This document shows, in pieces, positions 44,734 to 54,502 of a stretch of DNA of 64,000 bases (positions within the stretch are counted from its first letter, which is position 1; the number at the start of each line of letters is the position of its first letter). Source of the stretch: Opitutia bacterium UBA7350 (GTDB lineage: Bacteria > Verrucomicrobiota > Verrucomicrobiia > Opitutales > Coraliomargaritaceae). The notes below the pieces were generated by a model. It made no database searches. It had not been told where the DNA came from and was given only the letters and a program-made list of their open reading frames with translations. The stretch covers positions 1 to 64,000 of the forward strand of contig CATINC010000007.1 in NCBI GenBank assembly GCA_949524905.1, read 5' to 3'. Position numbers and translations under genes: made by a program.

Positions 44734-45861
44734 TTAAATAGTGACCACCGGACTGTCCCCAGCCGATTTTTTTAAAGCGGCATAGGACTCCACAAAAGCA
44801 AGCCGCAAGGCATCCCAGGCGGTCGAATCCGTTGTGGCACTACCACTGATGCGAACCACTCTACGAATAGTATCCGCACCGTATCCCATCGCCGAAAGCA
44901 CCGGCGAGGCACCCGCCTTGCCACTGGCGCAGGCCGAACCCGTCGATATCAGAAACCCCCGCTTTTCCAGCGCCCGAATCCATCGTACATTTTCAAACTC
45001 CGGTAAGAGCACCGCACTCGTATTCCAAAGACGCTCCGCATGAATCCCCACCACTTCGCATCCCGGTAGGACCGACAAAATCCCTGATTCAAAAGCATCG
45101 CGAGGGGCGGCATCTCCGATGGTTGTCGATTCCAGTGCTGCCAGCATACTGAGCACTGCCGGCACATCTTCGGTGCCAGCCCGATGTCCATTCTCTTGCG
45201 GTCCTCCTATTTGAAAACCCGCCGAAGACTTCCCCTCCGCCAATAAAAGAAACCCCGTACCCTTTGGCCCTCCAAACTTGTGCGCACAGCCCGTCAAATA
45301 ATCACAAGCCCCTAAACCCTTTGCAGGCAATTTGCCTAACCACTGAGAAGCATCACAATGATACGGAATGCCTGCAGCACCGCAATTTTCAGCAAGTTTC
45401 TCCCAGGGATTTAAAACCCCCGTCTCGTTATTGGCCGCCATGACAGAGAGCGCTCCAAGCGCATTATACGCAATCGAATCGACTGCAACCGCCCCGCTCG
45501 GATCTAAAGGCAACCAAGTCACTCGCTCGCCAAAATAATGCTGCGCCGCCTCCAGCACACTGGGATGCTCGGTGGGGCTTACTCCCACTCGGGCATCCCT
45601 TGGCAGCTCGCTTGCCCACATCTTAAAAATACAATTATTGCCCTCGGTAGCTCCGGAATTAAACACCACCCGCTCAGATTTAGCATCGAGTAATGCTGCT
45701 AGTTTTTCCCGGGCTGCCTCCAAGTGCGCTCGCACCTTAGCTGCCGCACGATAAGGACTTGAAGGGTTTAACCAACTCTTCGCCAGCGCACCCTCCCAAG
45801 CTTGCATCCCTGCAAGACTTAACGGAGTTGTTGAATTATTGTCAAAAAATTCCAGCTTCAT
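44734..45861 (-). CDS. Cysteine desulfurase (NifS/IscS family)
   Basis: 375 aa from MKLEFFDNNSTTP; a longer start at 45912 would overlap the upstream gene and is not used. The PLP Lys195 lies in GCAHKFGGPKG, His100 region TEHPSV is the usual stacking site, and the catalytic Cys311 is in ISTGSACASGKAG. It removes sulfur from cysteine for Fe-S clusters or tRNA thiolation. No IscU or SufU lies next to it, so the route is unknown. The LysM lipoprotein is just upstream and recF just downstream. Confidence 0.93.
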   Translation of the reverse strand: MKLEFFDNNSTTPLSLAGMQAWEGALAKSWLNPSSPYRAAAKVRAHLEAAREKLAALLDAKSERVVFNSGATEGNNCIFKMWASELPRDARVGVSPTEHPSVLEAAQHYFGERVTWLPLDPSGAVAVDSIAYNALGALSVMAANNETGVLNPWEKLAENCGAAGIPYHCDASQWLGKLPAKGLGACDYLTGCAHKFGGPKGTGFLLLAEGKSSAGFQIGGPQENGHRAGTEDVPAVLSMLAALESTTIGDAAPRDAFESGILSVLPGCEVVGIHAERLWNTSAVLLPEFENVRWIRALEKRGFLISTGSACASGKAGASPVLSAMGYGADTIRRVVRISGSATTDSTAWDALRLAFVESYAALKKSAGDSPVVTI

Positions 45862-45868
45862 CTCAGAC

Positions 45869-46630
45869 TTAGGGGATACGAAGTTCCTGCCCGACTCGCA
45901 CAGCATTTTCACTCACCATGCGATCGCGATTCGCCTGAAAAATATCTTGGTAACGATTAGGGGTACCATAAAACCGTTCGCTGATTCGGCTCAGCGTATC
46001 CCCAGACTGAACCTTATAAGTGCGAGGCACTTCTGCAGGCTCAACCTCACCGCCAGTTTCTCGAACCTGTGGCTCGGGCGTCAAAGCGGCATAACTCTCC
46101 GTTGCGGTCGTTGCTCGTCTCGCACCGCCAACCATACCTTCGAATTGACCCAAACGTTGCTCGGCTAAAATCAAAGCTCGCTTTAGGCGTTCGTTTTCGG
46201 CCCTTAAGCCCTTCAATAATTCCAACATATCCACTTGGTCTAGTTCCGCTTCGTAGGGCCTCGCTGGCAGTTGACGGGCAAATTCCTTCTCAGCAGTTTC
46301 GATTAACTGGCTCACTTGAACAGCCTGCGGCGAACCAGGTTTTAACTGTAAATAACGCTTCAAATGATAAATCGCACTGATAGGATCCTTTAAAGACTGC
46401 AGATAAATGTAACCGGCTTCAAAATGAGACTCGGGAGCATCACGACGCGCATCGATCACTCGCAAAAAGGCACTCAGGGCTTCATCGGTGCGACCCTGTG
46501 CTTGGTAACTCTTAGCCAATTGATACTGCTTCTCTTCAGTCTCACCCACCACTTCTAGAGAAGCAGGACTGCAGGAAATTAACCCAAGTGATAGAAGCAT
46601 AATAAAAAGTACCTGAACCCGAAAAGCCAT
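45869..46630 (-). CDS. Lipoprotein with TPR and LysM domains
   Basis: 253 aa. The lipobox GLISC puts the lipidated Cys at residue 20. Residues about 33-110 form two or three TPR motifs (YQLAKSYQAQGRTDEALSAF), 135-160 a short coiled coil (LLKGLRAENERLKRALI), and about 203-253 a LysM domain (YKVQSGDTLSRISERFYGT) that binds peptidoglycan. It is likely an outer- or inner-membrane anchored scaffold between protein partners and cell wall. Function otherwise unknown. Confidence 0.9.
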   Translation of the reverse strand: MAFRVQVLFIMLLSLGLISCSPASLEVVGETEEKQYQLAKSYQAQGRTDEALSAFLRVIDARRDAPESHFEAGYIYLQSLKDPISAIYHLKRYLQLKPGSPQAVQVSQLIETAEKEFARQLPARPYEAELDQVDMLELLKGLRAENERLKRALILAEQRLGQFEGMVGGARRATTATESYAALTPEPQVRETGGEVEPAEVPRTYKVQSGDTLSRISERFYGTPNRYQDIFQANRDRMVSENAVRVGQELRIP

Positions 46631-46681
46631 GACTTACTTTCACTCACTTTCTAAGAAATTCAACCTTCAAAGATCAAGACC

Positions 46682-47662
46682 CTAAGGCGTGAGTAGGATT
46701 TTTCCTAATCGGGGGGATTCATGGTGCGCTAGGGCCTCCTTGTATTCTGAAAAAGAATACTTACCCGCTATGGGCAAACGCAAGGACCCGTCGGTGAACA
46801 TTTTAAATACTGAAGCCATGATCGCATCCACTGCCCCGCCTTGAGCCTTCTGGCAGTAAGCATCCCACCAAAACCCAAGCATACGCAGGTCATTAAAAAT
46901 TATGTATCGAGTCGGAAAACGCACTGCCTCTCCAGTCATCCCGCCAAAAGTCACTTGAGTGCCCCCCGCCTCAAGCACCTTAAGTTGAGCAATCGCACTT
47001 GCTCCACCAACTGAGTTTAAAGCCAGACGCAGGCCCTGCTGACCTGTTAAATCAGCTACCGAGGCTTCCCAACCAGAGCCCTCTAGGACCACCACATCCG
47101 CCCCAAGTGCTTTCAGTGGCTCCACCAAAGCTTCCCTGCGTACCTGACTCACCGTGCGCACACCCATCGCCTTTGCCATCTGAATGACTGCAAGCCCCAC
47201 TGCAGAATTACCCGCATTTTGAACAATCCAGTCACCCGCTTTTAAATCCATGTATTGACTCAACAGGCAATGAGCCGTGGGTGGATTGATAAACGCCATC
47301 GCAGCCTGATCTGTGGGAATTTCTTCCGGTACAAAAACTAATGCGTCTGCCGGCAAGCAGCAAAATGTTTGCCATGCGCCGGCATCTGAAAAGCGAACCC
47401 TCTGCCCACACACTACACCCTTAACCCCCGCCCCAAGTGCTTCCACAACTCCAACGCCTTCACGCCCCGCAACCGCAGGCAAACTTGGCAGATGACCATA
47501 ACGCCCATTCATCCGACCATAATCTGAGGGATTAATGGCAGCCACCAGAAGGCGCACCTGAACTTCCCCTGCTTTGGGTTCTGGGATCGGCAGCCACTCC
47601 AAGCGCAAAACTGCCCCTGCTTCTCCAAAGGCATGATGTCGCAAAACTTGCTGTGTTTTCAT
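46682..47662 (-). CDS. MDR-family oxidoreductase (2-enoyl thioester reductase-like)
   Basis: 326 aa from MKTQQVLRHH; an earlier frame start at 47722 adds 20 unmatched residues. It has a GroES-like N-terminal domain (INPSDYGRMNGRYG, AVAGREGVGVV) and a Rossmann domain with NAGNSAVGLAVIQMAKAMG. It lacks the Cys/His zinc ligands of alcohol dehydrogenases. Closest pattern is the MECR/ETR1 group, which reduces enoyl thioesters or quinones with NADPH. Substrate not known. Confidence 0.9.
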   Translation of the reverse strand: MKTQQVLRHHAFGEAGAVLRLEWLPIPEPKAGEVQVRLLVAAINPSDYGRMNGRYGHLPSLPAVAGREGVGVVEALGAGVKGVVCGQRVRFSDAGAWQTFCCLPADALVFVPEEIPTDQAAMAFINPPTAHCLLSQYMDLKAGDWIVQNAGNSAVGLAVIQMAKAMGVRTVSQVRREALVEPLKALGADVVVLEGSGWEASVADLTGQQGLRLALNSVGGASAIAQLKVLEAGGTQVTFGGMTGEAVRFPTRYIIFNDLRMLGFWWDAYCQKAQGGAVDAIMASVFKMFTDGSLRLPIAGKYSFSEYKEALAHHESPRLGKILLTP

Positions 47663-47763
47663 AACGAAAACGCTGCTTACAAAAGCGCTCAGCTGCAAAG
47701 TTTTTCCGCCACCACGTTTCACAACGCGTTGACTTCGGCCCCGGTTGTTGAAACTTAATCAAC

Positions 47764-49806
47764 ATGCAACATCCCTTCCTCGCTCAGGATTTTAAAATCG
47801 CTTGGTCTTCTCTCACCCCTTCGGCCGTTGAGCCCGATATTAAACGTGCACTCAAAAATGCGCAGACCGCATTGGACGCCCTTGCAATGCCCCTCGAGAA
47901 AATTGATACCCTCAGCTACGAGAACAGTTTTGCTGCCCTTGAACGCGCCACCGAACAACTCCAGCATGCTTGGGGGCTCGTAAACCACCTAGATAGTGTT
48001 TGCAATTCGCCCGAGCTTCGCGCCGCACACCATGCCATGCTGCCCGCAGTTACTCAATTTTTTGCGGATATTCCCCTTAATGAAGGTATCTGGAAAAGAC
48101 TTCGCGCCGCCGCCAAAGCGATTGACTTGGAGCAACTGCATCCACACCAAAAGCGACATGTTTCCGAAACACTCGCAGATTTTCGTGACCAAGGGGCAGA
48201 TTTGCCAGACGCACAAAAAATCGAAGTTCGTGAAATACAACAAGAACTTGCCCAGCTAACTCAAAAGTACGCTGAAAATTGCCTCGATGCCACCCATGCT
48301 TGGGAAATTTTTATAAGCGATGAAAGCAAACTGGCCGGGCTACCAGAATCTGCTCTAGAGACTGCCCGACAAAGCGCGATCGATAAAGGTCAGCCAGAAG
48401 CCTGGCGCTTCACCCTACAGGCACCCTCCCTCATTGCGGTGCTGAGCTATGCCGATAATGCATCTCTACGTAAGACTTTATGGAAAGCCTATTCTGCCAT
48501 TGGGCGCAAGGCTCCCAACGACAATCAAACCCTTGTTCCTAAGATTTTAAAGCTCCGGCATCGACTCGCTTGCGTTTTGGGTAAGCAACACTTCGCCGAT
48601 TACGTCACCGCTCGAAGAATTGTTAAAAATGCAGCTACCGCGATCAACTTCATCGAAAATATGCACGCACGTATAGTCGATCGTTTTCAGGAAGAAATTT
48701 GCTCCCTTCAGGATTTCAAAGCAACATCTACCGGAAAGACGAGTGAACCACTCGAACCATGGGAGTCGGCGTATTGGGCAGAAAAACAACGGCGTGCTGG
48801 TTACGACTTCGATGAGGAATTCCTGCGCCCCTATTTTCCGATCGATCGTGTCATTTCTGGACTCTTTGATTTGACGGGTGAAATCTTTGGCTTGCAGATC
48901 ATTGAAGGCAAAGCAGAAACCTGGCACCCCGACGTTCGCTACTATGAATTATGGGATGCCGCCCGCAACGAAATGCTAGGTGGGTTTTATGCAGACTGGC
49001 ATCCTCGCGAATCTAAACGCGGCGGAGCATGGATGAATTATCTAATCACCGGCGAACGAGAACCGGGAAAAACTCGCAGTCCTCATCTAGGATTGATTTG
49101 CGGTAACCTCAGCCCTGCCCTCAAGGGCAAACCCGCATGCCTTACCCATCACGAAGTCGAAACCATCTTTCATGAGTTTGGTCACCTTTTACATCATCTG
49201 TGTGGTGAAGTTGCCGTAAAATCTCTCAATGGCGTTAACGTGGCCTGGGATTTTGTGGAACTGCCCTCTCAAATAATGGAAAACTGGTGCTGGGAAAGGC
49301 TCAGTCTCAATCGTTTTGCGCGGCACCGTGATACCGGTGAAATTATCCCCGAAACCATCTTCAATAAGATGCAGGCCGCCCGTAATTTCCGAAAAGCCAG
49401 CTCCGCTATGCGGCAACTCGCATTGGGGCGACTCGACCTTGCCCTGCATACCGAGTGGCCGGATTCGCCTGAAGATCCAGATACTTTTGTGAAAGCGCAC
49501 ATCGCCACCTATCAACCAACTTACAAAACAGAGCCCCAGCCAAACACCTACAACTTCGGCCATCTATTCAGTGATTCCACTGGATACGCCGCAGGTTATT
49601 ACAGCTACAAATGGGCGGAGGTCTTAGATGCCGATGCCTTTACTCGCTTTCAAGCCGAAGGCCTCCTCAATCCAATAACCGGCCGCGACTTTCGTGATAA
49701 AATTCTCGCTCGCGGTGACGCTGAAGAACCGGCTCAACTCTTCCGCGACTTTATGGGGCGAGACCCAGAACCCGATGCCCTTCTACGTCGAGATGGCCTT
49801 CTTTAG
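47764..49806 (+). CDS. prlC: Oligopeptidase A (M3 metallopeptidase)
   Basis: 680 aa, the usual length. The zinc site HEFGH lies in TIFHEFGHLLHHL (about 468-480), with the third ligand Glu in the following helix (VAWDFVELPSQIMENW). Family enzymes cut oligopeptides and signal peptide fragments in the cytoplasm. No signal peptide. The ATG lies within about 5 bases of a CTTAAT -10-like element whose -35 is TTGACT, so the message may be almost leaderless. Confidence 0.95.
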   Translation: MQHPFLAQDFKIAWSSLTPSAVEPDIKRALKNAQTALDALAMPLEKIDTLSYENSFAALERATEQLQHAWGLVNHLDSVCNSPELRAAHHAMLPAVTQFFADIPLNEGIWKRLRAAAKAIDLEQLHPHQKRHVSETLADFRDQGADLPDAQKIEVREIQQELAQLTQKYAENCLDATHAWEIFISDESKLAGLPESALETARQSAIDKGQPEAWRFTLQAPSLIAVLSYADNASLRKTLWKAYSAIGRKAPNDNQTLVPKILKLRHRLACVLGKQHFADYVTARRIVKNAATAINFIENMHARIVDRFQEEICSLQDFKATSTGKTSEPLEPWESAYWAEKQRRAGYDFDEEFLRPYFPIDRVISGLFDLTGEIFGLQIIEGKAETWHPDVRYYELWDAARNEMLGGFYADWHPRESKRGGAWMNYLITGEREPGKTRSPHLGLICGNLSPALKGKPACLTHHEVETIFHEFGHLLHHLCGEVAVKSLNGVNVAWDFVELPSQIMENWCWERLSLNRFARHRDTGEIIPETIFNKMQAARNFRKASSAMRQLALGRLDLALHTEWPDSPEDPDTFVKAHIATYQPTYKTEPQPNTYNFGHLFSDSTGYAAGYYSYKWAEVLDADAFTRFQAEGLLNPITGRDFRDKILARGDAEEPAQLFRDFMGRDPEPDALLRRDGLL

Positions 49807-49944
49807 AGCCCTCCCATAAGGAAAAGGGATTGCAAAAGTGGCTCGATCTATCCCATCAAGGCAACGGATGTCTGAAGGTGAGCTAGCTCTTCCATGAGCA
49901 TACCTAAATATTACAAACTAAAAGCTCTCCCCAAAACCCTTCGC

Positions 49945-50556
49945 TTAGAAAATAATGAAACCCTGAGACCATTTCACCAGAAAGACCCCTAAGTTGCTCG
50001 CAGCATGCGCGAGCATACAGGGAAAGATCGAGCGAGTAGGGTTCCAGGGGCCAAAGCGTAGGGCATAAAACCATAGCGAATTCGCGAAAAGCAGTAGAGT
50101 TGTGAAGCAGCCCTTAGAAGTAAAAGTCCAAACAAAGGCCTCCTCCGTACTCCATAAATGTCCGTGAATGAGCGCAAATATTAGGGAAAAAATCACACAA
50201 CTAGAAATGAGTGCCGTCCGTCCCTTATTTTCTACCACTAGAAATCCACGAAAAAAGACTTCCTCTATGATACCAGCACCCAGCGCTGCAAAAACAAAAT
50301 ACCATACCATTTCGCTCTGCTCATCCGCAATCCCCAAGGCAATTTCTCCACCGGTTTCAATCGCAAGAAGGATCAACGCACCGATCAAACCTAATCCAAA
50401 GACCCAAGGCGCCGCCTGCTTTGCACCTGGCATCGCCTTGGGATTCGGCTGACCGCGCACATCCGCACGCACGTCTCCAAAATACATTCGGAGCATGAAC
50501 ACCGAAATGCCCACATAAATCAATATCATGAGGGGATTCTCGTTGAGAGCACTCAT
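49945..50556 (-). CDS. CPBP-family intramembrane protease
   Basis: 203 aa with several TM helices. The conserved catalytic motifs are EEVFFRG (about 94-100), the second-motif FALIHGH, and HAASN near the C-terminus. CPBP/Abi proteins are membrane glutamic-type proteases, some processing CAAX proteins or giving bacteriocin immunity. No partner gene indicates the substrate. The dUTPase gene is just upstream. Confidence 0.9.
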   Translation of the reverse strand: MSALNENPLMILIYVGISVFMLRMYFGDVRADVRGQPNPKAMPGAKQAAPWVFGLGLIGALILLAIETGGEIALGIADEQSEMVWYFVFAALGAGIIEEVFFRGFLVVENKGRTALISSCVIFSLIFALIHGHLWSTEEAFVWTFTSKGCFTTLLLFANSLWFYALRFGPWNPTRSIFPCMLAHAASNLGVFLVKWSQGFIIF

Positions 50557-50567
50557 AGCTTATTAAA

Positions 50568-50939
50568 TTATATATGCCTTGAGTCCGACTCGTCTTTTTC
50601 GTCGTACCCGCTATCCTGGCGTTTGTGGTTAACCTTATTTTTCTTGGTGTAAGCTTCATACACGTCTTCTGCAGTCATGCCGAGTACCTGAGCAGCCGAA
50701 ACCAAAAAGTGAAATAGATCCACGACTTCTACCTTAGCGTTTTGCTCGTCAAATTTTTGGTATTTTGCCCACCATTTCCACGGCACCGAGTCGATGAGCT
50801 CAGCAAGCTCTTGTTGCATTGCTCGGCTGTATTGCAAAACCCACTTTGCTTTTTCCTCTTCATTCAACACATCCAAATTTACGCCAATTCGTTTATTCAA
50901 GGCGTCCTGCAGTTCAAAAATTTCTTCAAGTTTATCCAT
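50568..50939 (-). CDS. Dimeric (all-alpha) dUTPase-like NTP pyrophosphatase
   Basis: 123 aa helical protein. Metal-binding pattern: QELAELIDSVPWKWW followed by VEVVDLFHFLVSA, then the VYEAYTKKNKVNHKRQDSGY nucleotide-binding tail. This matches the dimeric dUTPase/MazG superfamily that hydrolyses dUTP to dUMP and PPi, unrelated to trimeric Dut. It would keep uracil out of DNA. Confidence 0.92.
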   Translation of the reverse strand: MDKLEEIFELQDALNKRIGVNLDVLNEEEKAKWVLQYSRAMQQELAELIDSVPWKWWAKYQKFDEQNAKVEVVDLFHFLVSAAQVLGMTAEDVYEAYTKKNKVNHKRQDSGYDEKDESDSRHI

Positions 50940-51226
50940 AAAACTTATGTAGAAGAGCCCTTGCCCTTGCGCAAGCTTGAAGCTGGAAGATTTCTAAACC
51001 AAGCGACACTATGCACTTGCCACTCAAAGCCCCGCACCCCTAAAGTCCGTTTTTGTTTTTGGCGAAGCAGGAGCAAGGCAGCCTGCTGTTAACCAATAAC
51101 TCGTTCATTATGATAAAATATAAATGCTAACACCGGCTACAGGTACGCATGCCGGCTCCACCCGCACTATGATGGTTCAAGTGCCGCTGATAGCCACACC
51201 ATAACATAACATACAAAATACATACG

Positions 51227-51850
51227 ATGCCAGAATTCGAAGAGACTGACCCGGCCAGCAATGCCGAAAATTACACCCCTAGCAAGGATGCCAAACCACG
51301 TAGCCGCCGTCGCAGCGGTGGCTTTAAAAAAGAATTGGCGGCCGCCCCAAGCGGAGCAATAGGCGAGATCGATCCCGCTGAAGCCCTCCGCGGAGAACGC
51401 CTAAGTGGCAGCCCTGCACCTAACCCCGAAACTCAATCTGAACCCAAACCCGGTAAACCAGCTCGAGTCGAAGCTATCAAAAGTAAATCTGCACCCGAAG
51501 CAGATGAAAATATGCCCGACCCTCAACCAACAGAGAAAACACTTGCTGCCATCAAAGCCGTAGAAGCACGCATCCTTGAACGTAAAGCTAAACGAGATGC
51601 TCGTCACCAAACTCGTAAAAAAGAGCGTGCTAAAACTTCAGACTCAGCATCAAAACGGAATACCTCCAATCAAAGCAGCGGTCTAATAGCCTCTATACTT
51701 AAATTCTTTGGACTCGGTCCAAAACCTAAAACTCAAAAAAGTCGCGGACGTCGCAATCCCCGATCCAGCCAGCAAAACCGTGGCTCACGCAACGGCAATC
51801 GTCGCAGAGGTCACAGTCGCAACCCTCGCGGATCCTCGCGCCGCGATTAA
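51227..51850 (+). CDS. Basic, disordered protein of unknown function
   Basis: 207 aa of low complexity with clear coding use of its frame; not recognised. It is rich in Pro, Ser, Lys and Arg, with an RSRRRSGG start, a Lys/Arg/Glu helix (about 100-135) and a C-terminal RG/NR-rich tail (RGRRNPRSS, RGSRNGNRRRGHSR). A single hydrophobic segment, SGLIASILKFFGLGP (about 150-164), could be an amphipathic membrane or protein-docking helix. RGG-like tails often bind RNA; that role is inference. It lies just upstream of murA on the same strand (16-base gap). No Shine-Dalgarno sequence. Confidence 0.7.
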   Translation: MPEFEETDPASNAENYTPSKDAKPRSRRRSGGFKKELAAAPSGAIGEIDPAEALRGERLSGSPAPNPETQSEPKPGKPARVEAIKSKSAPEADENMPDPQPTEKTLAAIKAVEARILERKAKRDARHQTRKKERAKTSDSASKRNTSNQSSGLIASILKFFGLGPKPKTQKSRGRRNPRSSQQNRGSRNGNRRRGHSRNPRGSSRRD

Positions 51851-51866
51851 TTGCCCATAGATTGAG

Positions 51867-53162
51867 ATGGATGTTTTTCGCGTTAAAGGCAACGGCCCAC
51901 TCAGCGGCACGATTGAAGTTGGTGGCGCGAAAAATGCCGCATTACCACTGCTTGCTGCCTGTCTATTGACCAAAGAGACTGTTCGCCTGACCCGTGTCCC
52001 AGACCTGAGTGATATTCGCTTCATGGTTGAGATCCTTCGGCATGTCGGCGCAAAAATTGAAAACCCTGAACCTGGCACCTGGGAAATCAATGCAGCCCAA
52101 CTAAGCCACATCGCCCCCTACGAACTCGTCCGCAAAATGCGGGCTTCCATTTGTTTACTCGGTCCACTGGTTGCTCGCCTACGCCGTGCAGAGGTTTCAA
52201 TTCCCGGGGGTTGCGTTATCGGCCCACGCCCGATCGATCTACACCTTAAAGGCCTGAAAAAACTCCATTGCGATGTACGGATCGAGCATGGTTACGTGTT
52301 TATCGACGCAGAAGATATGCGCGGTAGTGTTGTGTTTCTTGGCGGACGTAATGGCAGCACCGTTACAGGAACGGCCAACATCCTCATGGCGGCTACGCTT
52401 GCTCCCGGTACGACTCGCATCGAATGCGCAGCCTGCGAGCCTGAAATCGTTGACCTCTGCAAGCTCCTTACAAAAATGGGGGCCTGTATTGAAGGCATTG
52501 GAAGTCCCGAGCTCGTCGTCCAAGGAGTCGAAGAACTGCACGGCTGTGAACACCCAGTTATTGCCGATCGCATTGAAGCGGGAACCTTCATTGCCGCAGC
52601 TGCCATCACCAATGGCAATGTCTTGGTCAAAGGGATCGCACCCAATCTCCTCGGAGCCTTCCTCGATAAACTAGAAGAAGCCGGCGTACCCATTGAACCA
52701 GAAGCAGACGGACTCCGCGTCCTCCCACACAACGGCAAGCTCCGCCCAGTTGACTGTATCACCCTACCGTATCCAGGTTTTCCGACCGATCTCCAGGCAC
52801 AATTTTGCGCACTGATGGCCTGCACCGATGGCATATCCATCATAACCGAACGCATTTACCCCAACCGTTTCATGCACGTGCCAGAACTACAGCGTATGGG
52901 TGCCGATATCGCCATCGAAGGCCCCAGTGCCATCGTTAAAGGACCATGCAAATTTTCAGGCGCCCCGGTAATGGCATCTGACCTGCGCGCCTCTGCTGCC
53001 CTCATCCTCGCCGCAATGGCTGCAAACGACGAAACTTGGATTCAACGCATCTACCACCTCGATCGCGGTTACGAACACTTCGAGCATAAACTCGCCGCTC
53101 TCGGAGCTAAAATTGAACGATTGGACGACTCCGAAATGCCTCACGAATTATATCAAGAATAA
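51867..53162 (+). CDS. murA: UDP-N-acetylglucosamine 1-carboxyvinyltransferase MurA
   Basis: 431 aa. The N-terminus has [12 protein letters not shown] with the conserved Lys-Asn pair, and the fosfomycin-binding catalytic Cys116 is in [14 protein letters not shown], so the protein should be fosfomycin sensitive. It transfers enolpyruvate from PEP to UDP-GlcNAc, the first committed step of peptidoglycan synthesis. Followed by ruvB on the same strand. Confidence 0.96.
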   Translation: MDVFRVKGNGPLSGTIEVGGAKNAALPLLAACLLTKETVRLTRVPDLSDIRFMVEILRHVGAKIENPEPGTWEINAAQLSHIAPYELVRKMRASICLLGPLVARLRRAEVSIPGGCVIGPRPIDLHLKGLKKLHCDVRIEHGYVFIDAEDMRGSVVFLGGRNGSTVTGTANILMAATLAPGTTRIECAACEPEIVDLCKLLTKMGACIEGIGSPELVVQGVEELHGCEHPVIADRIEAGTFIAAAAITNGNVLVKGIAPNLLGAFLDKLEEAGVPIEPEADGLRVLPHNGKLRPVDCITLPYPGFPTDLQAQFCALMACTDGISIITERIYPNRFMHVPELQRMGADIAIEGPSAIVKGPCKFSGAPVMASDLRASAALILAAMAANDETWIQRIYHLDRGYEHFEHKLAALGAKIERLDDSEMPHELYQE

Positions 53163-53216
53163 TCCTTCCATTCTGGCATCGTCATAACCTGCTTCTTCAC
53201 TATCTTATTTTTTTAA

Positions 53217-54263
53217 ATGACTTTTTCACCTGAAGATCCGCCGACTGGAACCGAGTTTATCGAAAAAAGCCTCGCTACTCGTGACAATCCCCAAGAAGCC
53301 GCCCTGCGACCACTCACCTTCGAAGATTTTTCCGGGCAAGAAAAAACCATTGAGCGCCTCAAGGTCATGGTTGGAGCCGCCCGCGACCGCGATGAACCCC
53401 TCAACCACATCCTCTTAAGCGGACCTCCAGGATTAGGCAAAACAACCCTCTCACTCCTGCTGGGTAATGAAATGGGCAAACAAGTGAGCATCACTTCCGG
53501 CCCCGTCATTGATAAACCTGCCGACCTCGCGGGACTCCTGACAAACCTCAGCGAAGGTGACCTCCTCTTTATCGACGAAATCCACCGACTTCCAAAAACC
53601 GTTGAGGAGTACCTCTACTCCGCCATGGAAGATTTTCGAATCGATATTATGATTGACCAAGGGCCCAACGCCCGCAGCGTGCGCCTCAACTTACCCCGCT
53701 TCACCCTCCTTGGTGCTACTACTCGGATGGGATTACTGACCGCACCCCTACGCAGTCGTTTCACCCTTCAATCGCGGCTCAACTATTACGATCATTCTAC
53801 CCTGCAAGGAATTGTTGAGCGGAGTTGTGATCTCCTCGAAGTTAAATACCAAACTGAAGGCGCAGCAGAAATTGCACGCCGTGCCCGCGGCACCCCCCGC
53901 ATCGCCAATAATCTTGTCAACTTCTGCCGCGACTACGCTCAACAACGGGCTGATGGCATGATCACTCAAGAAACAGCCGCCGCTGCACTTGAACTACTTG
54001 AAATCGATCAGCAGGGGCTTGATGAAATGGACAAACATGTCATGCGTGTCATTGCATCCAATTACAGCGGCGGCCCTGTTGGACTCGGCACCGTTGCGGT
54101 GGCCGTCGGCGAAGAAGCCCATACTTTAGAAGAAGTCCATGAACCCTTCCTCATCCAGGAAGGCTACCTTCAACGCACTGCGCAGGGACGCGTCCTCACG
54201 GAAAAAGGCTGGCAACTGACCGGACTCCAAAAACCAGCCGACCATCAAAAGAACCAAGCTTAG
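53217..54263 (+). CDS. ruvB: Holliday junction helicase RuvB
   Basis: 348 aa. Walker A GPPGLGKTT (about 69-77), Walker B/sensor DEIHRL (about 121), the arginine finger region GLLTAPLRSRF, and the C-terminal winged helix (LDEMDKHVMRVIASNYSGGP). It drives branch migration with RuvA. RuvA and RuvC are not in the window. Confidence 0.96.
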   Translation: MTFSPEDPPTGTEFIEKSLATRDNPQEAALRPLTFEDFSGQEKTIERLKVMVGAARDRDEPLNHILLSGPPGLGKTTLSLLLGNEMGKQVSITSGPVIDKPADLAGLLTNLSEGDLLFIDEIHRLPKTVEEYLYSAMEDFRIDIMIDQGPNARSVRLNLPRFTLLGATTRMGLLTAPLRSRFTLQSRLNYYDHSTLQGIVERSCDLLEVKYQTEGAAEIARRARGTPRIANNLVNFCRDYAQQRADGMITQETAAAALELLEIDQQGLDEMDKHVMRVIASNYSGGPVGLGTVAVAVGEEAHTLEEVHEPFLIQEGYLQRTAQGRVLTEKGWQLTGLQKPADHQKNQA

Positions 54264-54502
54264 GATGCCCCAGCAGGCTTCCCTGAACTACCGCAACTGG
54301 GTCGGATTTGAAAATAAAGCGCCTCAGGTCGGTCGAATGGTTCGAATTATTTTACTTCCCGATACAATTCTATGGTCACTAGGCAGCTTACACATTCACA
54401 TCCAGCTTCAGGTTCTGTCATTTATTATGCCACTCCAAATGCACCTGCTAGGAATTAGAATTTCCAGCTTTAAGAATTTAAAAATTCAAATACAATAACC
54501 CT
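54264..54502. other. Intergenic gap between ruvB and the RlmB-like gene
   Basis: 239 bases. It could in principle code for the missing N-terminal domain of the next gene, but the frames here show no L30e-like pattern and the in-phase frame is broken. A 77-codon frame exists but has no recognisable motif. AT-rich 3' half, presumably promoter. Confidence 0.5.

Noticed and set aside
54265-54498. 77-codon frame after ruvB
   Set aside because: Starts 2 bases after the ruvB stop but shows no recognisable pattern; not like the missing RlmB N-domain.
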